Of a stretch of 36,073 bases of DNA, positions 21,540 to 30,492 are shown piece by piece. The DNA is taken from contig MGIT01000002.1 of assembly GCA_001793895.1 (NCBI GenBank), positions 25,899-61,971 on the forward strand, read 5' to 3'. This stretch comes from Candidatus Wolfebacteria bacterium RIFOXYB1_FULL_54_12 (GTDB lineage: Bacteria; Patescibacteriota; Minisyncoccia; UBA6257; UBA9933). The notes beneath the pieces were generated by a model. It did not search any database, was not told where the DNA came from, and was given only the letters and a program-made list of their open reading frames with translations. Both the position numbers and the translations under genes were made by a program. The first letter of the stretch is position 1. Each line of letters begins with the position of its first letter.

Positions 21540-21568
21540 TTGCATATTAAGGGGCAATCTTGTATACT
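21540..21568 (+). promoter_or_regulatory. promoter of the glycosyltransferase gene
   Basis: TTGCAT (21540-21545), 17 bases, TATACT (21563-21568), with TG directly before the -10. The predicted leader is about 90 nt and is mostly one large hairpin. Confidence 0.6.
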
Positions 21569-21595
21569 TTTGGCAATCGAAATATAAGCCACCAC

Positions 21596-21650
21596 AATTC
21601 CGTGCCCATCGCCATTTGCTGTTTTGACGGCACAGGGCGGGCACGGAATT
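21596..21650 (+). promoter_or_regulatory. long leader hairpin before the glycosyltransferase gene
   Basis: AATTCCGTGCCC (21596-21607) pairs perfectly with GGGCACGGAATT (21639-21650). The 31-base loop contains a smaller GCC/GGC stem. It ends 16 bases before the ATG and has no T-tract, so it is a leader structure, not a terminator. Confidence 0.6.
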
Positions 21651-21666
21651 TAAAGAAAGAGCGTAT

Positions 21667-22401
21667 ATGGAACAAAAACCAAGACTGTCGATAATCATCC
21701 CCGCCTACAACGAGGCGAAGCGATTGCCGTTGACCTTGGTCGATATGAAAAAGCATCTCGACCACGTTGATTTTCCATACGAAGTTATCGTAGTGGACAA
21801 TGGTTCAAAAGATAGTACGGTCGATATCGTACTCCGATTCGAACATTTGTGGAACGAGCTTCGGCTCGTTGAGTGCAAGCCCAAGGGAAAAGGTGCGGCG
21901 GTGCAAAAGGGTATGGCCGAAGCAAAAGGCGATCTAAGGGCATTCGTGGATGCGGACAATTCCATATCCATCGATCAGGTTATCGACGCCATGCAGTATG
22001 AAGATAAAGGCTACGATGTCGTCATCGGCTCGCGGGATATCGAAGGGGCCAAGCGCGATCAGCCATTGCTTCGCAAATTGCCGGGCAAGATGGGGAATTG
22101 GTTCATTCAGCTAATGGTATTGCCGGGGCTGAAAGACACGCAGTGTCCGTTGAAGATATTCAGCGAACGGGCAGCGGAAGATATTTTCCCGCTAATCAAG
22201 GTAAAGCACTGGGGATTCGATGTAGAAATATTGGCGTTGGCGAAAAAGATGGGGTACAAGATCAAGGAAGTCCCCGCCAACTTCATCAACGACCCGAATT
22301 CGCGGATAAAACTATCTTCCTATATAGAGGTATTATGGGAAGTGTGCAAGGTCCGCTGGTGGCTTTGTACAAACGCATATAAGATCAAGTCGAAAAAATA
22401 A
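21667..22401 (+). CDS. GT2 glycosyltransferase, dolichyl/polyprenyl-phosphate sugar synthase-like
   Basis: Transfers a sugar from a nucleotide donor, probably to a polyprenyl phosphate, at the cytosolic face of the membrane. The 244-residue product begins PRLSIIIPAYNEAKRLPLTL. It has the donor-site VVDNGSKDSTVDIV, the metal-binding DADNS (a DxD variant) at about residue 97, and GSRDIEGAK. QCPLKIFSERAA and the WGFDVEILALAKKMGYKIKE block are typical of the DPG/DPM synthase branch. There are no clear C-terminal membrane helices, so it is the soluble or peripheral form. It has its own promoter and leader hairpin. Sugar and acceptor cannot be told from sequence alone. Confidence 0.88.
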   Translation: MEQKPRLSIIIPAYNEAKRLPLTLVDMKKHLDHVDFPYEVIVVDNGSKDSTVDIVLRFEHLWNELRLVECKPKGKGAAVQKGMAEAKGDLRAFVDADNSISIDQVIDAMQYEDKGYDVVIGSRDIEGAKRDQPLLRKLPGKMGNWFIQLMVLPGLKDTQCPLKIFSERAAEDIFPLIKVKHWGFDVEILALAKKMGYKIKEVPANFINDPNSRIKLSSYIEVLWEVCKVRWWLCTNAYKIKSKK

Positions 22402-22423
22402 AAAAGGTAATAAAATATATTGA

Positions 22424-22492
22424 TTGTCATCCCCGCGCAGGCGGGGATCCACTACCACTGCAAATGGATTCCCGTTTTCACGGGAATGACAG
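22424..22492. repeat. pair of REP-like palindromes before greA
   Basis: TGTCATCCCCGC...GCGGGGATCCAC at 22426-22452 is followed by TGGATTCCCG...CGGGAATGACA at 22465-22491, in opposite orientation. Only 12 bases separate the second from greA. Confidence 0.7.
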
Positions 22493-22504
22493 AGAAAAAC
22501 GAAT

Positions 22505-22960
22505 ATGGAATTTTACGTAACAAAAGAACGGCTCGAAGAGCTGAAGGAGGAATTGGAAGGCGAAAAGAAGGAAGGGCGGAATGAAATAGCAGACCGCTTG
22601 AAGCGCGCAAAGGAATTTGGCGATCTTTCGGAGAATGCCGAATATTCCGAAGCAAAGGAGGCGCAGACGAAATTGGAATCCCACATTGTCGAATTGGAAA
22701 ACATCATTCGCAATGCGGTCATCATCAAGAAGTCGCGCGGTAAAAAGACCATCGAAATGGGAGCGACCATAAAGGTGGAGCGGGACAAAAAGGTGTTTGA
22801 ATACACCATCGTCGGTTCAAATGAGGCAAATCCGGAAAAGCGGCTGATCTCGAATGAATCACCGCTGGGTTCTACATTTATCGGAAAGAAGGAAGGCGAC
22901 CTCGTAGAGGTGGAAACGCCAAAGGGTCTCGTGAAATACAAAATTTTGGAGATAGAGTAA
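22505..22960 (+). CDS. greA: transcription elongation factor GreA
   Basis: GreA enters the RNA polymerase secondary channel and stimulates cleavage of backtracked RNA. The 151-residue product has the N-terminal coiled-coil with the catalytic-tip signature GDLSENAEYSEAKEAQ (about residues 38-53, including the DxxxNxEY acidic tip). The C-terminal FKBP-like domain follows, with SPLGSTFIGKKEGDLVEV. The start MEFYVTKERLEELKEEL is typical. It lacks an SD. A weak hairpin (22966-22991) after the gene may terminate it. Confidence 0.96.
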   Translation: MEFYVTKERLEELKEELEGEKKEGRNEIADRLKRAKEFGDLSENAEYSEAKEAQTKLESHIVELENIIRNAVIIKKSRGKKTIEMGATIKVERDKKVFEYTIVGSNEANPEKRLISNESPLGSTFIGKKEGDLVEVETPKGLVKYKILEIE

Positions 22961-22965
22961 TATTT

Positions 22966-22993
22966 AAGCAGAGGCAATACGTTCTCTGCTTTG
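22966..22993 (+). terminator. weak terminator-like hairpin after greA
   Basis: AAGCAGAG (22966-22973) pairs with CTCTGCTT (22984-22991) around a ten-base loop, but there is hardly any T-run. Confidence 0.45.
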
Positions 22994-23041
22994 TGTCGTA
23001 ATAAAGACATCGTTAAAAGTGTCATCCGGTATTTAACCGAC

Positions 23042-23142
23042 ATGTACTCATGTCGCCCTGAACTCGTTTCAGGGTCTGAGTATGTTTCAGGATCTCGTGT
23101 TCATGTGACGAGATTCCGGCTCGTGGGCCGGAATGACAGAAA
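23042..23142. repeat. REP-like palindromes before lysS
   Basis: GTCGCCCTGAACTCGTTTCA, followed by GGGTCTGA, lies near 23052-23080. GAGATTCCGGC...GCCGGAATGACA lies at 23111-23140. The second ends eight bases before the lysS ATG. Confidence 0.6.
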
Positions 23143-23148
23143 AACACT

Positions 23149-24600
23149 ATGTTAGATAATATTCGAGAAGCAAAAATTGAAAAGTTGCAACGGCTGATCG
23201 CCGCCGGCGAGGAAGCATATCCGCAGGAAAGCAAAAAAGATTTCGCAAACCGCCATGTCGTGGAGCATTTTGATAAACTCTTGGAAAAGCAGCTAACCCT
23301 TGCGGGTCGCATCAAGTCCATGCGCGTCATGGGCGCGTTGGCATTTGTGCACATCGAAGACGAATCGGGTAAGATACAGGTGTTGGTAAAGCGCGACATT
23401 GTGGGCGACGAACGGTTCGATCTGTTCGCGAACAACATCGACATGGGCGACTTCATCCAGGCTACAGGGACGCTCTTTATTACCAAGACAGGAGAAAAAA
23501 CATTGCAGGCAGACGCATGGAAGCTGTTATCAAAATCATTACTCCCGATCCCGAGCGAATTTTATGGGCTTAAAGATACCGAGGTATTATTGCGCAAGCG
23601 ATATCTCGATCTGATGATGAACGCGGAAACGCGCGAAATCTTCAAAAAGAAAAATATCTTTTGGAAGACGATCCGCACATTTTTGGACAACGAAGGATTT
23701 TTCGAGGTGGACACGGCGGTGCTGGAAGCTATTCCGGGCGGAGCCGATGCGCGACCGTTCGTCACGCACCACAACGCGCTCGATCGCGATTTCTTTTTGC
23801 GCATTTCACTTGAACTGCCGTTGAAGAAGATGTTGGTCGGCGGTTTCGAAAAGATCTATGAAATAGGAAAGGTATTCCGCAATGAAGGTATCGATGCCGA
23901 GCACTTGCAGGATTATATTGCCATGGAGTTCTATTGGGCATATGGCGATATGACAAAGGGCATGGACGCGGTGGAGCGCATGTATAAGCAGATCGTAAAG
24001 AATGTCGTCGGCGAAGGCATGAAGACCGAATACGACGGCGAAACGATCGATTGGTCCGGCGAGTGGCCGCGCATTGATTATTTTGAGGAATTCAAAAAGG
24101 AAACAGGCATCGACTTGTCGGGCGAGGTTTCCGTAGAGGAATTGAAACAAAAGGCCGACCAGCTCGGTATAAAGTATGACGCGGCGGACGGCAAAGGCCG
24201 CATGATCGACACGATCTACAAAAAGACGGTACGGCAAAGGCTTATTCAGCCGTGCTTCCTTACGGGGCATCCGCTTGAAATATCGCCATTGGCGAAAAAA
24301 GACCCGGCCGATCCAAAGCGCGTATTGCGGTTCCAGATGATCGCGTGCCGGTCGGAGCTGGGCAATGGATTTTCCGAATTGAACGACCCGCTCGATCAGC
24401 GCCAGCGGTTTGAGGAGCAAATGAAACTGCGTGAAGCAGGCGACGAAGAGGCGCAGATGATCGACGAAGATTATGTAGAGGCAATGGAGTATGGCATGCC
24501 CCCGGCGGTGGGCTTTGGTTTGAGCGAACGGCTATTCTCGTTCCTATTAAACAAATCGATCCGCGAAACAGTCGTCTTCCCCCCGATGCGGAGTGAATAG
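23149..24600 (+). CDS. lysS: lysyl-tRNA synthetase, class II
   Basis: Charges tRNA-Lys in the cytosol. The 483-residue product has an N-terminal OB-fold anticodon domain (LAGRIKSMRVMGALAFVHIE at about residues 47-66). The class II catalytic domain follows: VLLRKRYLDLMMN, motif 1 around FLDNEGFFEVDTAVLEAIPG, and motif 2 in KIYEIGKVFRNEGIDAEH. Motif 3 is GFGLSERLFSFLLNKSIRET, where the usual G-I-D-R core reads G-L-S-E-R. EFYWAYGDM corresponds to the E(M/F)Y.AY block. No SD is seen, and a REP-like palindrome ends just upstream. Confidence 0.95.
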   Translation: MLDNIREAKIEKLQRLIAAGEEAYPQESKKDFANRHVVEHFDKLLEKQLTLAGRIKSMRVMGALAFVHIEDESGKIQVLVKRDIVGDERFDLFANNIDMGDFIQATGTLFITKTGEKTLQADAWKLLSKSLLPIPSEFYGLKDTEVLLRKRYLDLMMNAETREIFKKKNIFWKTIRTFLDNEGFFEVDTAVLEAIPGGADARPFVTHHNALDRDFFLRISLELPLKKMLVGGFEKIYEIGKVFRNEGIDAEHLQDYIAMEFYWAYGDMTKGMDAVERMYKQIVKNVVGEGMKTEYDGETIDWSGEWPRIDYFEEFKKETGIDLSGEVSVEELKQKADQLGIKYDAADGKGRMIDTIYKKTVRQRLIQPCFLTGHPLEISPLAKKDPADPKRVLRFQMIACRSELGNGFSELNDPLDQRQRFEEQMKLREAGDEEAQMIDEDYVEAMEYGMPPAVGFGLSERLFSFLLNKSIRETVVFPPMRSE

Positions 24601-24618
24601 AATAAATAGTGACCCTGT

Positions 24619-24652
24619 ATCTGTCATTCCGGCGGAGGCCGCGGAATCCAGT
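24619..24652. repeat. REP-like palindrome after lysS
   Basis: TGTCATTCCGGCGGAGGCC, then GCGGAATCCAG. It lies between lysS and the dnaG heptad tract. Confidence 0.6.
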
Positions 24653-24667
24653 ATTTGATTCGTATTC

Positions 24668-24792
24668 GAATCTATCACACCTCTCATCTCTTATCTCATA
24701 TCTCTCATCTCTCATCTCTCATCTCATACCCCCATCTCGCACCTCCCATCTCTCGCCTCTAATCTCACACCTCACATCTCATACCTCTCCCC
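24668..24792 (+). repeat. CATCTCT-type heptad array before dnaG
   Basis: About seventeen units in seven-base steps: CTCATCT, CTTATCT, CATATCT, then CTCATCT three times, later CATCTCG, CACCTCC, CATCTCT, CGCCTCT and CACCTCA. The array ends within four bases of the dnaG ATG, where an SD would normally be. Confidence 0.88.
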
Positions 24793-24795
24793 CTC

Positions 24796-26541
24796 ATGGA
24801 TAACCCAATCGAACAAATAAAAGAGAGGTTGGATATCGTGCAGGTCATCGGCTCGTATATTGAGGTAAAACCTGCGGGAAGAAACTTCAAAGCCCGTTGT
24901 CCGTTCCACGGAGAAAAAACGGCTTCTTTTATGATCGCGCCCGATAGGCAAACATGGCATTGTTTTGGCTCGTGCAACGAGGGCGGGGATGTGTTTTCGT
25001 TCGTTATGAAATACGAAAATATCGAGTTTTACGAAGCGCTGAAACTGCTCGCAGAAAAGGCGGGAGTCGAGCTGAAAAAGCTGAGCCCGGAAGATCAAAA
25101 GCAATTCGGCATTCTGTACGACATAAACGATGCGGTAAAGGATTTTTACCAACAGGAATTACAGCGTGATCCAAAGATCATGGCATACATAAAAGAGCGC
25201 GGGCTGACCGAAGCGACGATCAAGGAGTTTGAACTCGGTTTCGCACCGCAATCGTGGGATGCCGCAACGCTCTATTTGACGGCAAAAGGCTTTACTGCGC
25301 CGGACATTGAACGCGCAGGTATCAACTTTCGCACGGATCGCGGCACCTATGTAGATCGGTTTCGCGGCCGCATCATGTTTCCCATTTGGAACCACACCGG
25401 AAAGACGGTCGGGTTCAGCGGGCGCATATTGCCCGAATACGACAAGGGCGATGCCGGAAAATACATCAACAGTCCGGAAACGCCCATTTTCAATAAATCG
25501 CGGGTGCTCTATGGGTTCAACAAGGCAAAGAACCATATTCGGGAAATGAAGTTTGCGTTGCTCGTGGAAGGGCAAATGGATCTGCTCATGTGCGCACAGG
25601 ACGGGTTGAAGAATGTGGCGGCGACCTCGGGAACGGCGTTGACCGCAGATCATTTGAAAACGCTCAAGAAGCAGACCGAGAATGTCATGTTCTCGTTCGA
25701 CAACGATGAAGCCGGACAAAAGGCTGCGGAGCGAAGCATCGACCTTGCCAAAGGGCTCGATTTCAATGTGAAGATATTGTTGGTAAGGGACTTCAAGGAT
25801 CCTGCCGACGCCATAAAGGCAAAGCCGGGTATCATGGTCGCCTATGCAAAAGAGGCAAAGGAGGCGATGGAGTTTTACTTCGAGCGATATCTGTCGCACG
25901 GCGAATCGTTCAAGAACGATCCGACGAAGTTCAAAAAGAACCTGCACATCGTATTGGCAAAAATAAAGGCATTGCCAAGCGCGGTGGAACGCGAACACTG
26001 GATACGCCAGCTGGCGCGGCTGGTAAACATCAGCGAGCATATACTGCAGGAAGATATGACGCGTGTAGAGACCATAGTGCCGCTGGAACTTCGACCGAAG
26101 CAGGGAGAAGTGACATTGCAGGAAGTGCAGGAAGAAAAGATGCGCATCGATCTGGTTGCGGAGCGCGCGTTGAACATGGCGCTGATACGGGAGGATTTCA
26201 TGAAACAGCTGGCGGAGTACGCAAAATATTTGCCCAAACGGTATCGCAGGATATACGACGCCGCAATGGAAAAAGAGACCATAGACGATCCGAAGCTGAT
26301 GGACGAACTGCACACATTTACGCTACGCGCGGGCATGGATATGAACGATGAGGAGCCGGAAAAGGCCGCAAAGGAGTTTGTGTTGTTGTTGAGCCAATTA
26401 CGCCAAGAGGCGCTCAAGGAAAAGCAAATGGTCGTCATGCGGGCCATTCGGCAGGCCGAACGGCAAGGGGACGCGGAAAAATCAACGCATTATCTGAAGT
26501 TGTTTGACGAGGTGTCAAAACTACTGCAGAATGAAAGGTAA
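24796..26541 (+). CDS. dnaG: DNA primase
   Basis: Makes RNA primers at the replication fork. The 581-residue product begins with a CHC2 zinc finger (CPFHGEKTASF...WHCFGSC, ligands near residues 36, 39, 57 and 61). The RNA-polymerase fold follows, with DRFRGRIMFPIWNHTGKTVG and FSGRILPEYDKG. The TOPRIM acids are in LVEGQMDLLM and SFDNDEAGQKA, and DPADAIKAKPG follows. The C-terminal helical region of about 200 residues is the helicase-interaction part. The ATG directly follows a heptad array, with no SD. rpoD follows, as in the common dnaG-rpoD macromolecular synthesis order. Confidence 0.96.
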   Translation: MDNPIEQIKERLDIVQVIGSYIEVKPAGRNFKARCPFHGEKTASFMIAPDRQTWHCFGSCNEGGDVFSFVMKYENIEFYEALKLLAEKAGVELKKLSPEDQKQFGILYDINDAVKDFYQQELQRDPKIMAYIKERGLTEATIKEFELGFAPQSWDAATLYLTAKGFTAPDIERAGINFRTDRGTYVDRFRGRIMFPIWNHTGKTVGFSGRILPEYDKGDAGKYINSPETPIFNKSRVLYGFNKAKNHIREMKFALLVEGQMDLLMCAQDGLKNVAATSGTALTADHLKTLKKQTENVMFSFDNDEAGQKAAERSIDLAKGLDFNVKILLVRDFKDPADAIKAKPGIMVAYAKEAKEAMEFYFERYLSHGESFKNDPTKFKKNLHIVLAKIKALPSAVEREHWIRQLARLVNISEHILQEDMTRVETIVPLELRPKQGEVTLQEVQEEKMRIDLVAERALNMALIREDFMKQLAEYAKYLPKRYRRIYDAAMEKETIDDPKLMDELHTFTLRAGMDMNDEEPEKAAKEFVLLLSQLRQEALKEKQMVVMRAIRQAERQGDAEKSTHYLKLFDEVSKLLQNER

Positions 26542-26551
26542 TATAAAGGGA

Positions 26552-26580
26552 TTGTCATCCTGAACTTGTTTCAGGATCTG
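26552..26580. repeat. REP-like palindrome between dnaG and rpoD
   Basis: TTGTCATCCTGAACTTGTTT then CAGGATCTG, with TCCTGAA facing TTCAGGA. It belongs to the same broad class as the other intergenic palindromes. Confidence 0.55.
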
Positions 26581-26604
26581 CATCTTTATTGAAGGGAATT
26601 ATAT

Positions 26605-27957
26605 ATGGTAAAAAAAGTCGTTGGTAAAAAATTGAATAAGGTTGCAAAAAAACCCGCTCAAAAAGCGGTAAAGGGGAAAGCTGCACCGAAAAAAGCAGCA
26701 ACAAAAAAGCCGGTAACAAAAAAGCCGGTCAAGAAAGTGGTAGTGAAAAAAGCGGTAAAAAAGCTGGTAAAAAAAGAAGCTCCGAAGAGAGTTTCCAAAT
26801 TGCCGGCACGGGGAGAAAAGCGTCCGCATAAAAAGGTTCCCAAAAAGAAATTGACGGCGGAAGAGACGGAAAAAAAGGTTGCCTTTGACAAGGAGCAAAT
26901 GGAAGAGCTCGTACATCGCGGTCGCGCCAAAGGGTTTGTGACCGATACCGAGATATTGTATTACTTCCCGCATGTAGAAGACGACATTTCGGTACTCGAA
27001 GAGCTATACGACTATCTTGAAAAGAACAACATCAAGGTCGTCGAGACCGCGGCGTTGATCGAAATATCAAAAGACGACGAGCCGACCAAAAAAGAAATAG
27101 AGGGAGTGGGTAAGGAAAAGCTTAGCGAAATGCCCGACTCCGTGCAGATGTACCTGAAGGAAATAGGCCGCTATGCGTTGTTGACCTCGGCGGAAGAAAA
27201 GGATCTCGCCAAGCGTTCCGAAGACGGCGACGAAAATGCCCGACAGCGCCTTATTCAGGCAAACTTGCGCTTGGTGGTTTCCATCGCAAAGCGCTATGCG
27301 CATCGCACTACGCAGATGGGTATTTTGGATCTTATACAGGAAGGGAACATAGGGCTTTCCAAGGCGGTCGACAAGTTCGATTACCGCAAAGGCTTTAAGT
27401 TTTCGACCTATGCAACATGGTGGATCCGTCAGGCCATTACGCGTGCGCTCGCAGACCAGTCGCGCACCGTGCGCATTCCGGTCCACATGATCGAAAACAT
27501 TTCGAAGTACACGCAGGTCAAGCGCCGCTTGATGCAGGAGCTGGGTCGCGAAGCATTGGCCGAAGAAATAGCCATCGAAATGGGCACGACCGTGGAAAAG
27601 ATCTATAACATTCAGAAGATATCACAGGAGGTCATTTCGCTCGAAGCGCCGCTCATGGAAGACAGCGACGAAGCAACGCTTTCCGACCTTATCAAGGACG
27701 ACAAAAACCTTTCCCCGACGCAATCGGCCGAGTTGGCATTGCTCAAGGAAAAGATCAGGGAAATATTGGTTGACCTTGCCGCACGCGAACAGGAAATATT
27801 GAAGTTGCGTTTCGGTTTGGAAGACGGCGTAACGCATACGCTCGAAGAAGTGGGCAAGAAGTTCGGCGTCACGCGCGAACGCATCCGCCAGATCGAGGCA
27901 AAAGCGATCGAAAAGATCAAAGGCCACTCGAAAGCGGAAGAATTGAGAGGATACTAA
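26605..27957 (+). CDS. rpoD: RNA polymerase sigma factor RpoD with Lys-rich N-terminal tail
   Basis: The primary sigma factor. The first 75 or so residues are almost entirely Lys, Ala, Val and Pro ([20 protein letters not shown]), unlike the acidic 1.1 region of E. coli. A 1.1-like helical segment follows (residues 84-150). Region 1.2 is [20 protein letters not shown]. Regions 2.1-2.4 include [40 protein letters not shown] and [16 protein letters not shown]. Region 4.2 ends with [26 protein letters not shown] lies about ten bases before the ATG, one of the few SD-like motifs among core genes. The promoters called in this window fit the -35/-10 such a factor should read. Confidence 0.96.
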   Translation: MVKKVVGKKLNKVAKKPAQKAVKGKAAPKKAATKKPVTKKPVKKVVVKKAVKKLVKKEAPKRVSKLPARGEKRPHKKVPKKKLTAEETEKKVAFDKEQMEELVHRGRAKGFVTDTEILYYFPHVEDDISVLEELYDYLEKNNIKVVETAALIEISKDDEPTKKEIEGVGKEKLSEMPDSVQMYLKEIGRYALLTSAEEKDLAKRSEDGDENARQRLIQANLRLVVSIAKRYAHRTTQMGILDLIQEGNIGLSKAVDKFDYRKGFKFSTYATWWIRQAITRALADQSRTVRIPVHMIENISKYTQVKRRLMQELGREALAEEIAIEMGTTVEKIYNIQKISQEVISLEAPLMEDSDEATLSDLIKDDKNLSPTQSAELALLKEKIREILVDLAAREQEILKLRFGLEDGVTHTLEEVGKKFGVTRERIRQIEAKAIEKIKGHSKAEELRGY

Positions 27958-27974
27958 ACAGGGGATGGGTAGTT

Positions 27975-28077
27975 CGTATAATGTATACGGTATGATGTGA
28001 AATATTATACCCTATGCGGTATACGCGCTACCTCCCCATATTCCATACCTTATACCTAATACATTCTACTACATACC
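27975..28077 (+). repeat. GTATACG/ATACCTT heptad inverted arms before alaS
   Basis: The left side has GTATAAT/GTATACG/GTATGAT. The right side has ATATTCC/ATACCTT/ATACCTA/ATACATT/CTACTAC/ATACC, ending directly on the alaS ATG. The two sides are complementary in type, so a hairpin is possible. Confidence 0.75.
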
Positions 28078-29877
28078 ATGCATTCCAAGGATCTACGAAA
28101 ACATTTTTTTAACTTTTTTCATAGCAAGGGGCATGTACGCGTTCCGTCGTCATCGTTGATACCCGACGATCCGTCGGTGTTGTTGACGACAGCGGGCATG
28201 CAACAATTCAAAAGATATTACACCGGCGAACTGAATGCGACGGATGATTTTGGTTCCCAACGTATAGCCACGATACAGAAATGTTTTCGTACCAGCGACA
28301 TCGAAGAGGTGGGCGACAAGACGCACTTGACCATGTTCGAGATGATGGGGAACTTTTCATTCGGCCCGGTCGGGTCCGATGATCCGGAAGACGGTGGCAA
28401 GGAAGGGTATTTCAAGCGCGCCGCGATCCACTGGGGATACCAGTTCATCACCGAAGTGCTGGGCATAGACCCGGACCGCATGCATGTAACCGTGTTTGGC
28501 GGCGATGAAGAAACTCCGTTTGACGGGGAAGCATACGATATTTGGAAAGACGAAGTAGGCGTGCCGGAAGACAAGATACTCAAGGGCGTGCGTGAAGATA
28601 ATTTTTGGGGGCCGACGGGCGAAGAAGGTCCGTGCGGTCCGTGCACCGAGATCTATGTCGATGGTGTAGAGGTCTGGAATATCGTGTTCAACGAGTTCTA
28701 CAAGGAACGCGGCGGCACCTACCGCAAGGCAGAGCGCCCCGGTATCGATACCGGCATGGGTTTTGAGCGGCTTTCCGTAATGCTCGAGGGAGTCGATAAT
28801 GTATTCGAGTCGGAACTATTCCGGCCGATCATGGCGAAAATAGAAGAGCTGGCGCCCAACATGGATGAAGCGATAAAGCGCGTGTTTGCGGACCATTTGC
28901 GCGCGGCTACATTTTTGATCGCCGATGGCGTGGTACCGTCGAACAAGGAAGCGGGTTATATTTTGCGCCGTCTGTTGCGCCGCGTCATGGCCTATCAGGT
29001 CAAATACGATGTGCACGCGAACCTGTTCGAAGAAATGACGCCGGTCATCAAGGAATTGTTCGGAGAGATATACCCGGAGATCAATGATTCCGATCGCATC
29101 ATCGGCGTGTTCGAAACGGAAAAGACAAAGTTTCAAGAAGCCGTTTCCCGAGGGCTAAAGGAAATGGAAAAGATATTCGAAGAAAACAGGGAAGAAAAGC
29201 GCATTACCGGGGAGCAGGCGTTCAATCTGTTTTCGACCTATGGTTTTCCGATAGAACTTTTGAAGGAGTTTGTAGAAGGAAAGCAATTCACGCTGGACGA
29301 AGATGGATTCCAAAAGAAAGTCGCGGAACATCAGGAAACATCCCGCGCGGGAGCCGGCAACAAGTTTGGCGGACACGGACTGGTGCTCGATACCGGCGAA
29401 TTAAAGGCGGGGAGCGAAGAGGAAATGAAAAAGACTGTCGGTCTGCATACTGCAACGCACTTGCTTAACTGGGCATTGCGCCATGAATTCGGCGACGAGG
29501 TCAAGCAAATGGGTTCCGACATCAACCCGGAGCGCTTGCGATTCGACTTTACATTCGATCGCAAATTGACCATGGAGGAACGGCAAAAGATAGAAGATCT
29601 GGTCAACGATAAGATCACTGCAAATCTTCCGGTCTATATGCGGGAAATGCCGAAAGAAGAAGCGGAACAGCTCGGAGCGGTCGCGTTTTTCAAGCATAAA
29701 TATCCGGCAATAGTAAAAGTGTACTCCGTTGGTTCCGAAGCAAGTGGGGGAGTCGTGAGCCGCGAGTTTTGCGGAGGACCGCATGTGGAATACACAGGCC
29801 AGCTCGGTTCGTTCAAAATAACAAAAGAAGAAGCCGTTTCCGCCGGCGTCCGCCGCATCCGCGCAACAATTCAATAG
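28078..29877 (+). CDS. alaS: alanyl-tRNA synthetase, short form
   Basis: Charges tRNA-Ala. The class II catalytic domain starts at residue 1 (MHSKDLRKHFFNFFHSKGH) with SSLIPDDPSVLLTTAGMQQF and motif 2 around QKCFRTSDIEEVG. The tRNA-recognition domain follows. The editing domain has the two zinc/catalytic motifs HTATHLL (about residue 460) and CGGPH (about 570). The protein ends at residue 599, just after TGQLGSFKITKEEAVSAGVR. E. coli AlaRS has about 876 residues, so the C-terminal DHHA1/C-Ala region is missing. The stop is followed by REP-like repeats, not by a continuing frame, so this looks like a genuinely short enzyme. Confidence 0.95.
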   Translation: MHSKDLRKHFFNFFHSKGHVRVPSSSLIPDDPSVLLTTAGMQQFKRYYTGELNATDDFGSQRIATIQKCFRTSDIEEVGDKTHLTMFEMMGNFSFGPVGSDDPEDGGKEGYFKRAAIHWGYQFITEVLGIDPDRMHVTVFGGDEETPFDGEAYDIWKDEVGVPEDKILKGVREDNFWGPTGEEGPCGPCTEIYVDGVEVWNIVFNEFYKERGGTYRKAERPGIDTGMGFERLSVMLEGVDNVFESELFRPIMAKIEELAPNMDEAIKRVFADHLRAATFLIADGVVPSNKEAGYILRRLLRRVMAYQVKYDVHANLFEEMTPVIKELFGEIYPEINDSDRIIGVFETEKTKFQEAVSRGLKEMEKIFEENREEKRITGEQAFNLFSTYGFPIELLKEFVEGKQFTLDEDGFQKKVAEHQETSRAGAGNKFGGHGLVLDTGELKAGSEEEMKKTVGLHTATHLLNWALRHEFGDEVKQMGSDINPERLRFDFTFDRKLTMEERQKIEDLVNDKITANLPVYMREMPKEEAEQLGAVAFFKHKYPAIVKVYSVGSEASGGVVSREFCGGPHVEYTGQLGSFKITKEEAVSAGVRRIRATIQ

Positions 29878-29878
29878 T

Positions 29879-29968
29879 ATTGTCATTCCCGCTCATCCCG
29901 TTATTAGTTATCAGTCATCGGTCATTCCTCCCCGTATTGTCATCCCGGACTTGATCCGGGATCCATTT
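29879..29968. repeat. mixed repeat spacer after alaS
   Basis: A half REP-like unit (TTGTCATTCCCGC) is followed by GTTATTA/GTTATCA/GTCATCG/GTCATT, a lone family B type heptad arm, and then TTGTCATCCCGGAC...GATCCGGGATCCA (29937-29966). Confidence 0.65.
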
Positions 29969-30000
29969 CAACCTTATGCCGAAGGCGATATAAAATCCCC

Positions 30001-30441
30001 ATGAAACTCAAAAAGATCGTTCATTTTTTCGATAAGTTTGAAGACAAAGTACGCGCGATATTGGCGCGCCATCCCGTTGTTTACGCCATGATAGGAAGTA
30101 TCGGCATCATTTTGCTGTGGCGCGGCATCTGGGGCATCGCCGATGAGTACGGCATGAGTTCCGTAACGTCGATCATTGTAGGAACCGTTATTTTGTTGGT
30201 AACCGGTTTGTTTGTGTCGTTTTTCGTCGGTGAACAGATCATCATCAGTGGTATCAACGAAGAAAAGCGCATTGACGAAGAAACCGAAGAAGAGGTAAAG
30301 TTTCAATCAATCAGTCGCATTCAAATGCAATGGAAACTCGAGGGCATGCTGAAAAAATTGGATCGCCGCTTGGAGCGCCTTGAAGAAAAATTAGGCACCA
30401 CACCACCACATGAAAAGGCAGATAAAACGCAAATAAAATAA
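30001..30441 (+). CDS. two-helix membrane protein with coiled-coil tail, 146 aa
   Basis: No named family recognised. After a basic amphipathic start (MKLKKIVHFFDKFEDKVRAI) come two membrane helices at about residues 26-46 (VVYAMIGSIGIILLWRGIWG) and 54-77 (VTSIIVGTVILLVTGLFVSF). An acidic linker (EEKRIDEETEEEVK) and a charged coiled-coil (LEGMLKKLDRRLERLEEKLG) follow. The long C-terminal domain probably lies in the cytosol. No SD is visible, like the core genes around it, which suggests a resident gene. It is flanked by alaS and hisS. Confidence 0.75.
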   Translation: MKLKKIVHFFDKFEDKVRAILARHPVVYAMIGSIGIILLWRGIWGIADEYGMSSVTSIIVGTVILLVTGLFVSFFVGEQIIISGINEEKRIDEETEEEVKFQSISRIQMQWKLEGMLKKLDRRLERLEEKLGTTPPHEKADKTQIK

Positions 30442-30492
30442 TCCACCCCTGCCATTCCCGCATTCCCGCATTGTCATACCCGCTCCCCATTC

